Source: Mesorhizobium sp. WSM4306 (GTDB taxonomy: Bacteria; Pseudomonadota; Alphaproteobacteria; Rhizobiales; Rhizobiaceae). From it: a DNA stretch of 64,000 nucleotides. The stretch spans positions 1 through 64,000 of the forward strand of contig NZ_VFTC01000027.1 of the NCBI RefSeq assembly GCF_007003975.1. The letters run 5' to 3'. Numbering within the stretch: position 1 is the first letter of the stretch; every line of letters begins with the position of its first letter. Made by a program: the position numbers and the translations under genes. Under the pieces are notes generated by a model. That model ran no database searches and was not told the origin of the DNA. It worked only from the letters and a program-made list of their open reading frames with translations. Below, piece after piece: positions 15,604-25,021 of this stretch.

Positions 15604-16818
15604 ATGACACAGCACGCAAAAGACGCCCGAATTCTGATGTACAGCCACGACACGTTCGGGCTCGGCCATTTGCAGCGGTGCCGAACGATCGCGCATTCGC
15701 TGGTCGGGGACTTCCGCGGGCTTCAGGTGCTTATCATTTCGGGTGCGACCATCGCCGGTGCCTTCGACTACCGCGCCCGTGTCGACTTCGTGAAGATCCC
15801 CAGCGTCATCAAGCTGCGCAACGGCGAATACACCTCGCTGGAAAAGGATATCGATCTGCATGAGACGCTGAGGATGCGTCAGTCGATCATCCGCCACACC
15901 GCCGAGAGCTTCCGGCCGGATATCTTCATCGTCGACAAGGAGCCGCTCGGTCTTCGCGGTGAGATCGAGGACACGCTGTCCTACCTCAAGACGCGGGGCA
16001 CCACGCTCGTGCTTGGTCTGCGCGAGGTGATGGACGCGCCGCATCTGCTCGAAGCGGAGTGGGCACGCAGGGATGTGATGCGCAAGATCGGCCTGTTCTA
16101 CGACAAGGTCTGGGTCTATGGCCCGCCGGATTTCTACGATCCGTTGACCGGCCTGGATGTGCCGCCGGCTGTCAGGGCAAAAATGAGGTTCCTCGGTTTC
16201 CTGCAACGGAGCCTGCAGCGGAATGAATTGCCCGGCCACCGGCCCGAAGGCGACTATATCCTCGTTACCACCGGCGGCGGCGGTGACGGCGCTGAACTGA
16301 TCCACGACGTCATCGATGCCTATCAGCAGGATCCGCAATTGCAGCATAGGGCGTTGATCGTGCTGGGGCCATACATGCCGGCGCGCAAGCGCAACAAGCT
16401 ACTCAGGAAGGGGGCCAAGATCCCCTACGTCAAGATCATCGAGTTCGACAACCGCATGGAAGACCTGATTGCCGGCGCCAAGGCGGTGGTGGCGATGGGC
16501 GGCTACAACACCTATTGCGAGATATTGTCGTTCGACAAGCCGGCGCTGATCGTGCCGCGCGTCACGCCCCGCGAGGAACAGCTGATCCGCGCCCGGCGCG
16601 CAGCCGAGCTTGGCCTCGTCGAGATGCTTTTGCCGGAAGAAGCCAAGGATTCCCAACGGTTTGCCGATGCGCTGAAGGTGCTGGCGGACCGGCCGCGGCC
16701 ATCGCAGAGCAACCCACATCTGACGCTGGAAGGGCTGCCTCATATCTCCGAAATCGTCGCTGAACTGCTCGACCGACGGGCCGGCCATCACCTTTCGGTC
16801 ATTGAAGGCACGAACTGA
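15604..16818 (+). CDS. Glycosyltransferase, COG4671/GT28-like
   Basis: A 404-residue cytoplasmic protein with the two-domain GT-B layout. It starts ARILMYSHDTFGLGHLQRCRTIA, the glycine-rich acceptor-side loop of MurG-like enzymes, and its C-terminal half has VTTGGGGDG and VVAMGGYNTYCEILSF, the nucleotide-sugar binding region. I recognise the pattern of COG4671 predicted glycosyltransferases. The donor and acceptor are unknown. It begins a run of three glycosyltransferase genes (next start about 1 base away), so they are one operon, probably for a surface glycan. A second COG4671-type gene lies two genes on. Confidence 0.8.
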   Translation: MTQHAKDARILMYSHDTFGLGHLQRCRTIAHSLVGDFRGLQVLIISGATIAGAFDYRARVDFVKIPSVIKLRNGEYTSLEKDIDLHETLRMRQSIIRHTAESFRPDIFIVDKEPLGLRGEIEDTLSYLKTRGTTLVLGLREVMDAPHLLEAEWARRDVMRKIGLFYDKVWVYGPPDFYDPLTGLDVPPAVRAKMRFLGFLQRSLQRNELPGHRPEGDYILVTTGGGGDGAELIHDVIDAYQQDPQLQHRALIVLGPYMPARKRNKLLRKGAKIPYVKIIEFDNRMEDLIAGAKAVVAMGGYNTYCEILSFDKPALIVPRVTPREEQLIRARRAAELGLVEMLLPEEAKDSQRFADALKVLADRPRPSQSNPHLTLEGLPHISEIVAELLDRRAGHHLSVIEGTN

Positions 16819-16819
16819 G

Positions 16820-18064
16820 TTGCAAAACCGCAAGATCGTCGTGGTTCTGAAGGGCTATCCGCGGTTGTCGGAGACCTTCATCGCGCAGGAATTGCTCGGT
16901 CTCGAGCGTGCGGGGTTCGACCTCATACTTTTCGCGCTTAGGCGGCCGACGGACGCAAAACGCCACCCCGTGCATGACGAGATCAAGGCGCCCGTCCATT
17001 ATCTGCCGGAATATCTGCATAGGGAGCCGTTGCGCGTGCTTCGCTCGCTGTTTGCCTCCGTGCCGCGGCCGGGCTTCTGGCGCGCGCTCAAATCGCTGGC
17101 TGCAGATATTCCCCGCGACTTTACGCGCAATCGCGTGCGCCGCTTCGGGCAAGCGCTCGTGCTGGCGGCCGAATGGCCGCAAGACGCGGGTTGGCTGCAT
17201 GCCCATTTCGTGCACACGCCGGCATCGGTGACGCGCTATGCCAGCCAGCTTCGTGGCCAGCCCTGGAGCTGCTCGGCCCATGCCAAGGACATCTGGACGT
17301 CGGCGGACTGGGATCTGGCCGGCAAGCTTTCCTCGGCGCGCTGGACGGTCACTTGCACCAAAACCGGCTTCGACCACCTGAAAAAACTCGCCAACGGCAA
17401 CTCGTCCGTGCATCTGAGCTATCATGGGCTCGACCTCGATCGCTTCGGCAGTTTCGACGCGGCGCGAAAACAGCATGACGGCTCGGCGCCGGACGAACCG
17501 GTCCTCATCTTGAGTGTCGGGCGCGCCGTTGCAAAGAAAGGTTACGACACGTTGCTGGAGGCTCTCGCCCTCTTGCCTGGCGATCTGGCGTGGCGGTTCG
17601 AGCATATCGGCGGCGGTGAGGAACTGGATCGGCTCAAGGCGCTGACGCGAAAGCTCGGACTGGAGGGTCGCGTCTCGTGGAAAGGTGCGATGGCGCAGAA
17701 GGAGGTGCTCGAGCACTATCGCAGCGCCGACATCTTTGCGCTCGCTTGCAGGATCACCGCGGATGGCGACCGGGACGGTCTGCCCAATGTTCTGGTGGAG
17801 GCAGCCAGCCAGCGGCTTGCCTGCGTGTCGACCGATATTTCCGGCGTGCCGGAGCTTTTGTCGTCGGATGAAACCGGGCTGCTGGTCCCGACGGAAAATC
17901 CGATTGCCCTGGCACAGGCGCTGGAGCGCCTGATCCGTGATCCCGCGCTGCGCGCCCGCCTCGGCGACGCCGCGGAGCGGCGCGTGCGCGGCAATTTCGA
18001 TCATACGGCAAGCATTGGACAGCTCAAGGACCTGTTCGAGCGGGAGTGGCGGGCCGCCGAATGA
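16820..18064 (+). CDS. GT4-family glycosyltransferase
   Basis: A 414-residue retaining glycosyltransferase. The N-terminal domain starts RKIVVVLKGYPRLSETFIAQE, typical of the group. The C-terminal domain has LILSVGRAVAKKGYDTLLEA and the nucleotide-sugar-binding DGLPNVLVEAASQRL (E-x7-E type) with VPELLSSDETGLLVP. No ATG is available: TTG at 16820, directly after the stop of the previous gene and with GAAGG upstream, is preferred; TTG 16802 is an alternative. It is coupled to the next gene by an ATGA overlap. Substrates are unknown. Confidence 0.88.
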   Translation: MQNRKIVVVLKGYPRLSETFIAQELLGLERAGFDLILFALRRPTDAKRHPVHDEIKAPVHYLPEYLHREPLRVLRSLFASVPRPGFWRALKSLAADIPRDFTRNRVRRFGQALVLAAEWPQDAGWLHAHFVHTPASVTRYASQLRGQPWSCSAHAKDIWTSADWDLAGKLSSARWTVTCTKTGFDHLKKLANGNSSVHLSYHGLDLDRFGSFDAARKQHDGSAPDEPVLILSVGRAVAKKGYDTLLEALALLPGDLAWRFEHIGGGEELDRLKALTRKLGLEGRVSWKGAMAQKEVLEHYRSADIFALACRITADGDRDGLPNVLVEAASQRLACVSTDISGVPELLSSDETGLLVPTENPIALAQALERLIRDPALRARLGDAAERRVRGNFDHTASIGQLKDLFEREWRAAE

Positions 18065-19212
18065 AGCGGCTGCGCGCTTTCTTCTATGTCCAGCACCTGC
18101 TCGGCATCGGCCATCTCGCGCGCGCCAGCCGCATTGCGGCGGCTCTGGCCGATGACGGGTTTGACGTCACCGTCGTAACCGGCGGAACGCCGGTCGCAGG
18201 TTTTCCGGGACCTGCTGTGAAATCTGTAACCCTGCCGCCCGTCACCTCCGGCGATGAAGGATTTTCCGGGCTTGTCGACCTGCAAGGCAAACCCATCGAC
18301 GATGATTTCAAGAAATCTCGTTCCGAGATGCTGCTGCAGGCATTTAGGGATTGCAGGCCAGACATCGTCATTGTCGAAGCGTTTCCCTTTGGACGGCGGC
18401 AGATGCGTTTCGAACTCTTGCCGCTGATCGAAGCCATCGATGCGACGTCGCCCAGACCGCTTCTGGCGACGTCGGTGCGCGACATACTTCAGGAGCGCGT
18501 CAAGCCGGGCCGAAACGAGGAAACGGTCGATCTCGTCAACAGGCGTTTCGACCTCGTCATGGTCCATGGCGATCCGGCGTTCGCAACCATCGACAAGACA
18601 TTTCCACTGGCGGGAGCGATCAGGGCCGAGGTTGCCTACACAGGGCTCGTTGCCGCGTCGCCGGCGCCTGCGGCCTCCGAGCGTTTCGACGTTCTGGTGT
18701 CGGTTGGCGGCGGGGCTGCGGGAAAGGGCCTTGTCAGGTCCACAATCGCAGCGGCGCGGAATGCCAAAAACGCCTGGAAATGGTGTCTGATCACCGGCCC
18801 AAACCTGCCGAAGGACGAGTTTGACGCGCTTGCACGCGATGCCACACCGGGCCTGTCCATCTTCCGGTTTCGCGCGGATTTCGCCAGCTTGCTGACCGGC
18901 GCCCGGCTGTCGGTCTCGCAGGCGGGTTACAACACGGTCTGCGATGTCCTGGGCGCTGGGTGTCGCTCCTTGCTCGTTCCCTTTGCGGCCGGCGGCGAAA
19001 CCGAACAGACGGTTCGCGCCCTGATGCTCGAAGAACTCGGCCTGGCAACGGTGCTGACGGAAAAGGACCTGACGCCTGAAGGTCTGGCGCAAGCGATCGA
19101 ACAGGCGCTTGCGGGACCGGCGCCGGCCGCGCATCGTCTCGATCTGGAAGGCGCGCGCCGCTCGGCGCAAATCCTGCGCGAGCGATATCGAACCTGGTCC
19201 CCGAAAACCTGA
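18061..19212 (+). CDS. Second COG4671/GT28-like glycosyltransferase
   Basis: A 383-residue GT-B protein similar in plan to the first gene of the operon. It starts LRAFFYVQHLLGIGHLARASRIAA, with VSVGGGAAGKGL in the linker and LSVSQAGYNTVCDVLGAG plus FAAGGETEQTVRA in the nucleotide-sugar site. The ATG at 18061 overlaps the previous stop by 4 bases. Having two relatives of one family flank a GT4 enzyme suggests they add sequential sugars to one glycan. It faces the minus-strand methyltransferase gene 26 bases away. Confidence 0.82.
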   Translation: MKRLRAFFYVQHLLGIGHLARASRIAAALADDGFDVTVVTGGTPVAGFPGPAVKSVTLPPVTSGDEGFSGLVDLQGKPIDDDFKKSRSEMLLQAFRDCRPDIVIVEAFPFGRRQMRFELLPLIEAIDATSPRPLLATSVRDILQERVKPGRNEETVDLVNRRFDLVMVHGDPAFATIDKTFPLAGAIRAEVAYTGLVAASPAPAASERFDVLVSVGGGAAGKGLVRSTIAAARNAKNAWKWCLITGPNLPKDEFDALARDATPGLSIFRFRADFASLLTGARLSVSQAGYNTVCDVLGAGCRSLLVPFAAGGETEQTVRALMLEELGLATVLTEKDLTPEGLAQAIEQALAGPAPAAHRLDLEGARRSAQILRERYRTWSPKT

Positions 19213-19238
19213 TCGCGTCTGGATTCAGGCGACGCGCT

Positions 19239-19913
19239 TCAAACAGTTCCGATCAGCATGAAGCGCGTATATTTTTTTGTCGGCAGTTCGCCGGAGAACC
19301 TGATCTCGCGCAGCGCCGCCATTGCTTCGAAAGCTGCAAGCGAAGGCACGCAGTTGATGTGCGTCGGCTCGCTGAAATAATCATTCGATTGCAGCAGCAC
19401 AGTCGTGCCCCGCGGAAGCAGGGCAAGCCAGGCGGGCAGATCGGCTATGTGTTCGCAGCTCGTGTTGACCACCAGGTCGGGCCGCCCGGCCGCATAGTCG
19501 AGTGCGTACATATCTTCTGTCAGCGCCCGGAAGCGGTCGCCTGCTTCCCGGTTGAGTGTCCGGGCGACCGCGCCGACTTCGGGATCGATGTCGATGCTGT
19601 CGACCGCCGCTATGTCAAAACGGGCGTCGTTGAAAAGCATCGCCGGCAACACGCCGTACCATCCACCCAGAACCCATATGCGCCCGAACCGGCCGCCGCG
19701 GCTTTCGAACAGCTTGTCGAGCGCCCACATCTTGCAGGCGACCTGCTTGTGGTTGAAGGCGTTGGCGATATCGGCCTGCGGATGCTTGGCGATGACGCGC
19801 GCCAGCGCGGCCACGAGAGGGTGGTTGACGTAGGCCGCAATTCCCCGCGTGAGGTCCAGGGCTTGCTCGTGCCCTTCCATGCCGGCATTGCGTGGTTGCG
19901 TGACATCCATCAT
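19239..19913 (-). CDS. Class I SAM-dependent methyltransferase-like protein
   Basis: A 224-residue protein with a Rossmann-type core: RIWVLGGWYGVLPAML takes the place of the SAM-binding GxGxG loop, followed by VDSIDIDPEV (acidic ribose-binding end of strand 2) and DLVVNTSCEHIADLPAWL (strand 4). The fold is clear but the glycine motif is atypical, so catalysis is not certain. The gene lies between the glycosyltransferase operon and the ABC gene, on the opposite strand from both. A role in methylating a sugar or a small molecule of this cluster is inference. Confidence 0.65.
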   Translation of the reverse strand: MMDVTQPRNAGMEGHEQALDLTRGIAAYVNHPLVAALARVIAKHPQADIANAFNHKQVACKMWALDKLFESRGGRFGRIWVLGGWYGVLPAMLFNDARFDIAAVDSIDIDPEVGAVARTLNREAGDRFRALTEDMYALDYAAGRPDLVVNTSCEHIADLPAWLALLPRGTTVLLQSNDYFSEPTHINCVPSLAAFEAMAALREIRFSGELPTKKYTRFMLIGTV

Positions 19914-20187
19914 ATTCGTCTTCTATGTTGGGATTTCGGGCGACACAACGCAATCTTGCCTCCCGCGAGGCTGTTCGACTTGCGGACGTGACTATGCCGC
20001 AAGTCGTTTTGCCATTGCCCGATGCCGGAGGGGACCTATTGCATCTGTTCGGACCATTGGCGTCCATCCGCCGGCACAAGTCGCGCAGCGGCGGCCCCTT
20101 GCTGTTAGGCTATTCGCCAAAATCCCACGCAAGCCGCCAGCCATTTGGCTGCCTGCATCCTTCCAACTGAAGGACCCACGGTCGCAT

Positions 20188-22902
20188 ATGGAACCCAGCC
20201 TAGCCCGCTATATCTGGAAGCACACCAGGAAGCAGCAGATCTGGATATTGATGATCGTCTTGCTTTCGATGATCCCGTATTTCATGTCCTTCGACCTGCC
20301 GAAGCTTATCGTCAACGGGCCGATCCAGGGCAAGGGGTTCGAGCAACCGGGCGCGACCCTGCCCTTCATGCGGCTGCACTATAACCTGCCGTTCATCGGC
20401 GAGGTCCAGTTCTTCTCCGGTTTTCAACTCGACCGCACGGAGACGCTGCTTGCCCTGAGCCTTGTGTTCCTGTTGCTGGTCGTCATCAACGGCCTGTTCA
20501 AACTCTACATCAACACCTACAAGGGCCGCCTCGGCGAACGCATGCTGCGGCGTATCCGCTTCGATCTGATCGATCGTGTACTGCGTTTTCCGCCGACCTA
20601 CTTCAAGCGGGTGAAATCCGCCGAAGTGGCGACCATGGTGAAGGACGAGGTGGAGCCGCTGGGCGGCTTCATCGGCGATGCCTTCCTGCAGCCGGTGCTG
20701 CTCGGCGGCCAGGCACTGACAGCGATGCTGTTCATCATGGTCCAGAACGTCTGGCTCGGAATGATAGCGTTCGTGATCGTGGCGATCCAGATCGTGCTCA
20801 TCCCGCGCATGCGACGGCGGCTGCTCGTGCTCGGGCGCCAACGGCAATTGACGGCGCGCGCGCTTTCGGGCCGGGTTGGCGAAATCGTCGACGGCATCGG
20901 CGCGGTTCACGTCCACGACACGTCAAACTATGAGCGCGCCGACATAGCTGCCCGGCTCGGGCTCATCTTCAAGATCCGCTTCGATCTTTACCAATGGAAA
21001 TTCATGGTAAAGTTCCTCAACAATTTTCTCGCACAGCTCACGCCCTTTCTGTTCTACATGATCGGCGGCTATCTGGTCATCGCGGGCCGGCTGGACGTCG
21101 GCCAGCTGGTGGCTGTGATCGGCGCCTACAAGGACCTGCCCGGACCGATGAAGGAACTGATCGACTGGGATCAGGATCGGCAGGATGTCCAGGTCAAATA
21201 TCAGCAGGTCGTCGAACAGTTCAGCGCCGAGGATATCATTGCACCCAGCATCGGGGCATTGACGATCGACGATCCCGGTCGGATGACAAACCCGCTGGCG
21301 GCGATAGGTCTGTCCATAGCAGACGATGGCGGCGCAATGCTCCTCAACCGTATCTCCATGCAGGTCCAGCCGGGTGAGACGGTGGCGCTGGTCAGCACCG
21401 CAACAGGTGGAGCGGAGGCGCTAGCAGAAGCCTTCGCGCGGCTGAACTGGCCGGAAAGCGGAAAGGTCGCTTCGGGCGCCGATGACCTGCTTGAACTCCC
21501 CGAAGCTGTGACCGGCCGGCGCATGTCCTACGCCTCGTCTGATGTTTTCCTTTTCCAGGCAAGCCTGCGCGATAACCTGCTCTACGGGTTGAAGCATGCG
21601 CCGCTCACATCGGTGACTTATGACGGCGCCGCGGCAGACCAGCAGCGCTGGAACATTGACGAGGCACGCCGGTCGGGCAATCCGGATCTCGATATCCACA
21701 GCGACTGGATCGACTATGCTTCCGCCGGCGCTACCGGCCCGCACGACCTCTTTGAAGCCGTGCGCCGGGTGCTCGACGCGGTTCTTCTGTCGCGCGACAT
21801 TCTGGATCTTGGCCTGCGCTCTTCGGCCGACCTCACGCGTCACACGAAGCTTGCCGGGCGGATCGTCGAACTGCGTGCAGCGCTGCGAACCCGGCTGGAA
21901 CAGGAAGGGCTGCGCGAACTGGTGGTTCCTTTCGAGCCGGGCGCCTACAATATGGAAGCGACGATCGGCCAGAACCTGCTTTTCGGCGCTGCCGCGGGCC
22001 CCGAACTGGCCGACAAGGCACTGGCAGCCAATCCCTATTTTGCTTCCGTGCTCAAGCAGGCCGGCCTCGACCGGAGGCTCTACGAAATGGGCATGGAGAT
22101 CGCCGAACAGGCGATCGAGCTGTTTGCCGACCTGCCGCCCGATCACCAGTTCTTCCAGCAGCTCGCCTTCATGAGCGCCGAGGAGATCCCTGCCTACGAG
22201 ACCTTGCTGCAGCGGCTCAAGAACCGTCCCTACGAGACGGTTTCGGAGGCCGACCGCGCCATGATCATCACCTTGAGCTTTGCCTATATCGAGCCCCGGC
22301 ACCGCTTCGGCCTGCTGAGCGACGAGCTGATGAGCAAGATCGTTGCCGCACGCAACCAGTTCTATGAAAACCTGCCGCCCGAGCTGCAAAACGCGATCGA
22401 ACGGTATGATCCCGCCAAATACAATGCCGCGGCCACCGTCATGGACAATGTCCTGTTCGGGCGTGTGGGCAACAACCATCCCGACGCGCCGGACCGCATA
22501 CGCTCCATCGTCTATGACATTCTTGACGAGCTGGGGCTTTATGCCGAGCTTCTGGATGTCGGCCTGGACTTCAACGTGGGCGCCGGCGGCAGGCGGCTGA
22601 CCGGTGGACAGCGACAGAAGCTCGACGTTGCCCGGGCCCTGCTCAAGCGTCCCGATTTTCTCATTCTCAACCGGCCGCTGTCGGCGCTCGACCAGCGCAT
22701 TCAGGACAAGGTGCTGCGAAACGTGCTCGAGCAAGCCGAACGCGACGACCATTCGCCGGCAATTGTGTGGGTGGTGACGAGTCCGGCAATGGCGATGATG
22801 TTCGATCGCGTTATCGTCTTTGACTCAGGCCAATTGGTGGAAGACGGTACACACGAGACACTTTTGGCAGAGAACGGTATCTTCAAGGAACTTCTGTCAT
22901 AG
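20188..22902 (+). CDS. ABC exporter-like protein with degenerate, interrupted ATPase domain
   Basis: A 904-residue protein. Residues 1-330 form an exporter-type membrane domain (hydrophobic segments near 18-33, 86-103, 170-205 and 280-300). The C-terminal part is an ABC domain in which key residues are changed. The Walker A position reads LVSTATGGAEAL (402-413) with no GK[ST]. The signature LTGGQRQKLDVARALL (804-819) is good, but the Walker B is FLILNRPLSALD (824-835), Asn and Arg replacing Asp and Glu, and the H-loop is VVTSPAM, lacking His. About 330 extra residues sit between the Q-loop region and the signature. The motif NLLYG/NLLFG/NVLFG occurs three times (463, 596, 754). The cNMP-binding gene starts 34 bases downstream. 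It is probably a non-hydrolysing or regulated membrane protein. Confidence 0.8.
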   Translation: MEPSLARYIWKHTRKQQIWILMIVLLSMIPYFMSFDLPKLIVNGPIQGKGFEQPGATLPFMRLHYNLPFIGEVQFFSGFQLDRTETLLALSLVFLLLVVINGLFKLYINTYKGRLGERMLRRIRFDLIDRVLRFPPTYFKRVKSAEVATMVKDEVEPLGGFIGDAFLQPVLLGGQALTAMLFIMVQNVWLGMIAFVIVAIQIVLIPRMRRRLLVLGRQRQLTARALSGRVGEIVDGIGAVHVHDTSNYERADIAARLGLIFKIRFDLYQWKFMVKFLNNFLAQLTPFLFYMIGGYLVIAGRLDVGQLVAVIGAYKDLPGPMKELIDWDQDRQDVQVKYQQVVEQFSAEDIIAPSIGALTIDDPGRMTNPLAAIGLSIADDGGAMLLNRISMQVQPGETVALVSTATGGAEALAEAFARLNWPESGKVASGADDLLELPEAVTGRRMSYASSDVFLFQASLRDNLLYGLKHAPLTSVTYDGAAADQQRWNIDEARRSGNPDLDIHSDWIDYASAGATGPHDLFEAVRRVLDAVLLSRDILDLGLRSSADLTRHTKLAGRIVELRAALRTRLEQEGLRELVVPFEPGAYNMEATIGQNLLFGAAAGPELADKALAANPYFASVLKQAGLDRRLYEMGMEIAEQAIELFADLPPDHQFFQQLAFMSAEEIPAYETLLQRLKNRPYETVSEADRAMIITLSFAYIEPRHRFGLLSDELMSKIVAARNQFYENLPPELQNAIERYDPAKYNAAATVMDNVLFGRVGNNHPDAPDRIRSIVYDILDELGLYAELLDVGLDFNVGAGGRRLTGGQRQKLDVARALLKRPDFLILNRPLSALDQRIQDKVLRNVLEQAERDDHSPAIVWVVTSPAMAMMFDRVIVFDSGQLVEDGTHETLLAENGIFKELLS

Positions 22903-22936
22903 TCTGGCAGACGCGAATTTAGGAAGGTTTGCGACA

Positions 22937-23383
22937 ATGCTGCTCAAGGATGAAGTTGGAATGCTGCAACGCGTTCCCTTGTTCTCCGGCATTGAGCCGG
23001 CAAAGCTCAAGCTGCTTGCGTTCACATCCGATCGCGTGAACTACAGCGCCGGCCAGATTCTTTTCCGGCAGGGCGACGAGGCAGACGCCGCTTATGTCAT
23101 CCTTTCAGGCAGGGCGGATATTCTGGTCGATTCCGACAGCGGGCCGATAAAAGTTGCCGAACTGCTGCCAAATTCGATCGTCGGCGAGATCGCCATATTG
23201 TGCAACAGCTCCCGCACCGCCACCGTCAGAGCGGCGAGTGATCTGGAGGCCTTGAGAATCCGCAAGGATCATTTCCTGAGGCTTATGAAGGAGTTCCCGG
23301 AAATGACCATCGAGATATTGCGGGTTCTTGCCGATCGGCTAAGCCATACGACCGCGGATCTGATCGATGCACGAAACGGCTGA
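22937..23383 (+). CDS. Stand-alone cyclic-nucleotide-binding domain protein
   Basis: A 148-residue protein made of a single Crp-type cyclic-nucleotide-binding domain (from VPLFSGIEPAKL to about residue 135) with no DNA-binding or catalytic domain. The phosphate-binding cassette VGEIAILCNSSRTATVRA keeps Gly83, Glu84 and Arg93, the residues that hold the ribose and cyclic phosphate, so binding of cAMP or cGMP is likely. The start at 22937 has AGGAAGG upstream. It lies between the pseudo-ATPase ABC gene and the MBL hydrolase gene (23 bases) and looks co-transcribed with both, so it may report cyclic-nucleotide level to that membrane protein. Confidence 0.85.
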   Translation: MLLKDEVGMLQRVPLFSGIEPAKLKLLAFTSDRVNYSAGQILFRQGDEADAAYVILSGRADILVDSDSGPIKVAELLPNSIVGEIAILCNSSRTATVRAASDLEALRIRKDHFLRLMKEFPEMTIEILRVLADRLSHTTADLIDARNG

Positions 23384-23406
23384 AGCTACGGTAGGCAAAA
23401 GGTAGC

Positions 23407-24261
23407 ATGGACGACGATTTTTTCCTGGTCAGGTTTTGGGGCGTGCGCGGCAGCATTGCGGTGTCCGGACCGGAATTCGTTCGCTATGGCGGCAACACAA
23501 ACTGCATTGAGATGCGATGCGGCAAGCATACGCTTCTGTTCGATGCTGGCTCGGGCCTGCGGTCTGCCGGCAGGGCGTTTCAGGCGGCGGATGTGACCGA
23601 TTTCGACCTGTTTTTCACCCATTGCCACTACGATCACATCATCGGGCTGCCGGCTTTTGCGCCGATCTTTGACCCGAGCGTCAAACTTACGGTTTGGTCC
23701 GGGCATCTTGCAGGACGCATGACGACCCGGCAGATGATCGATGAGTTCATACGGCCGCCGTGGTTTCCGGTAAAAATGGACGTCTGCAAGGCAAAGCTCG
23801 ACTGCCGCGATTTCGTGTCCGGAGATGTGCTTCGGCCGCGCGAAGGGGTGGTGGTGCGAACCGGCAGCCTTACCCATCCGGGCGGCTGCATAGGCTACCG
23901 GGTCGAATGGGCCGGCCGCGTCGTGGCGGTGATCACGGACACCGAGCACGAGCCGGGCAAACTCGATCAGGCGGTGCTCGACCTGATCGACCATGCCGAC
24001 CTCGTCATTTACGATTGCACCTACACCGAGAAGGAAATGGAACGCCGCCGCGGTAACGGGCACTCGACATGGCAACAGGGAGTCAAGCTCTGTGAGGCGG
24101 CCGGTGCGCGGGGGCTTGCGCTGTTTCACCACGATCCGACACGCACTGACGGGCAACTGGACGAGATGGAGAAACTGGCCAAGGACAGGTTTGCCGGCGC
24201 TTTTGCCGCGCGGGATGGCCAGACGCTCCAATTCCCGGTCGCATTGCACAAAAAGCGTTGA
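23407..24261 (+). CDS. MBL-fold metallohydrolase
   Basis: A 284-residue metallo-beta-lactamase-fold hydrolase. It starts VRFWGVRGSIAVSGPE and RYGGNTNCIEM, a signature of a PhnP/RNase Z-like subgroup, then has the metal site THCHYDHIIG (His72, His74, Asp76, His77), a later His in GSLTHPGG, Asp in VITDTEHEPG, and a final His in ALFHHDP. All ligands for two metals appear present. Members of this fold act on phosphodiesters, including cyclic nucleotides, so cyclic-nucleotide turnover would fit the neighbouring receptor gene. This is inference; other hydrolase activities are equally possible. Confidence 0.82.
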   Translation: MDDDFFLVRFWGVRGSIAVSGPEFVRYGGNTNCIEMRCGKHTLLFDAGSGLRSAGRAFQAADVTDFDLFFTHCHYDHIIGLPAFAPIFDPSVKLTVWSGHLAGRMTTRQMIDEFIRPPWFPVKMDVCKAKLDCRDFVSGDVLRPREGVVVRTGSLTHPGGCIGYRVEWAGRVVAVITDTEHEPGKLDQAVLDLIDHADLVIYDCTYTEKEMERRRGNGHSTWQQGVKLCEAAGARGLALFHHDPTRTDGQLDEMEKLAKDRFAGAFAARDGQTLQFPVALHKKR

Positions 24262-24262
24262 G

Positions 24263-25021
24263 CTATTTTCCGGCGCTGCGCCCGATCAATGTCCGGATCG
24301 GGAGCCATGTGCATGCTTCAGTCCGAGCGGTGACTGCGAACAGCCGTTCGAGGAAAAGCCAGGCCGATTCATCATGGACGAGGTGGTGGGTGAGCAGGCC
24401 GACCGGTTCGCCGCCATCGAATGCATGCTGCAATTGCGCGATGATGGCCTGAATCAACAGGCCATGGTCGCGGCAGCCGCGCGTGCCATGCCAATCCATG
24501 ATGTCGACATTGCTGTTGATGACGGCCAGGGGAGCCGGCTTCGGCGGCCCGTAGACCGACAATGCCGCAAATCCTATGGATCCAAGGTCGGATACCAAAC
24601 CGGCGTCGATCCGGTTCCAGGGTGGCACCAGCATGGGAACGGCACGTGCGGCGTGCAGGCCGGTTAGGTGCGACAGCCCGCGAGCCAGATCGTCGAGCAT
24701 CGCCTCGCGTGGCCGATGCGCGCCGAGCTCCTGCTTTTTCTGGTCCGCGGGGGCATGATTTCGGTGCGCCCAGCCATGGATGGCGACCGTGGCATGCGGC
24801 GCCTTGTCAAGCCGGACGACAAGCTTGCCGTCGGTCTCGGCCGGAATGACCGCCAGAGTGACCGGAACCGCGAATTCACCGGTGAGGCCGAGCAGCCGAT
24901 CAAGCGCAGGCGTCGGATCCACGGCGTCATCGTCGCGCAGCCAGAACTCCGCCCTGCGGCCCGCCCGTTGCCGGCGCGTCAGTTCTTCCACCAAGGGCTG
25001 CCAGATCGGATTGGGTGTCAT
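24263..25021 (-). CDS. Polysaccharide deacetylase-like protein
   Basis: A 252-residue protein related to carbohydrate esterase family 4 (NodB fold). The metal site is suggested by FWLRDDDAVDP (two Asp) and VAIHGWAHRNH (His-rich strand), and a catalytic barrel wall by PMLVPPWNRID. It lacks the exact TFDDG of classic members, so it belongs to a divergent branch. There is no signal peptide, implying a cytoplasmic substrate such as a lipid-linked or nucleotide-linked sugar. It overlaps the upstream GT4 gene by 4 bases, so the two probably act on the same glycan. Confidence 0.75.
   Translation of the reverse strand: MTPNPIWQPLVEELTRRQRAGRRAEFWLRDDDAVDPTPALDRLLGLTGEFAVPVTLAVIPAETDGKLVVRLDKAPHATVAIHGWAHRNHAPADQKKQELGAHRPREAMLDDLARGLSHLTGLHAARAVPMLVPPWNRIDAGLVSDLGSIGFAALSVYGPPKPAPLAVINSNVDIMDWHGTRGCRDHGLLIQAIIAQLQHAFDGGEPVGLLTHHLVHDESAWLFLERLFAVTARTEACTWLPIRTLIGRSAGK

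Noticed and set aside
21421..22752. A 443-codon minus-strand frame opposite the ABC-like gene
   Set aside because: It lies wholly inside the coding region of the ABC-like gene and has shadow-type composition and no recognisable motif.
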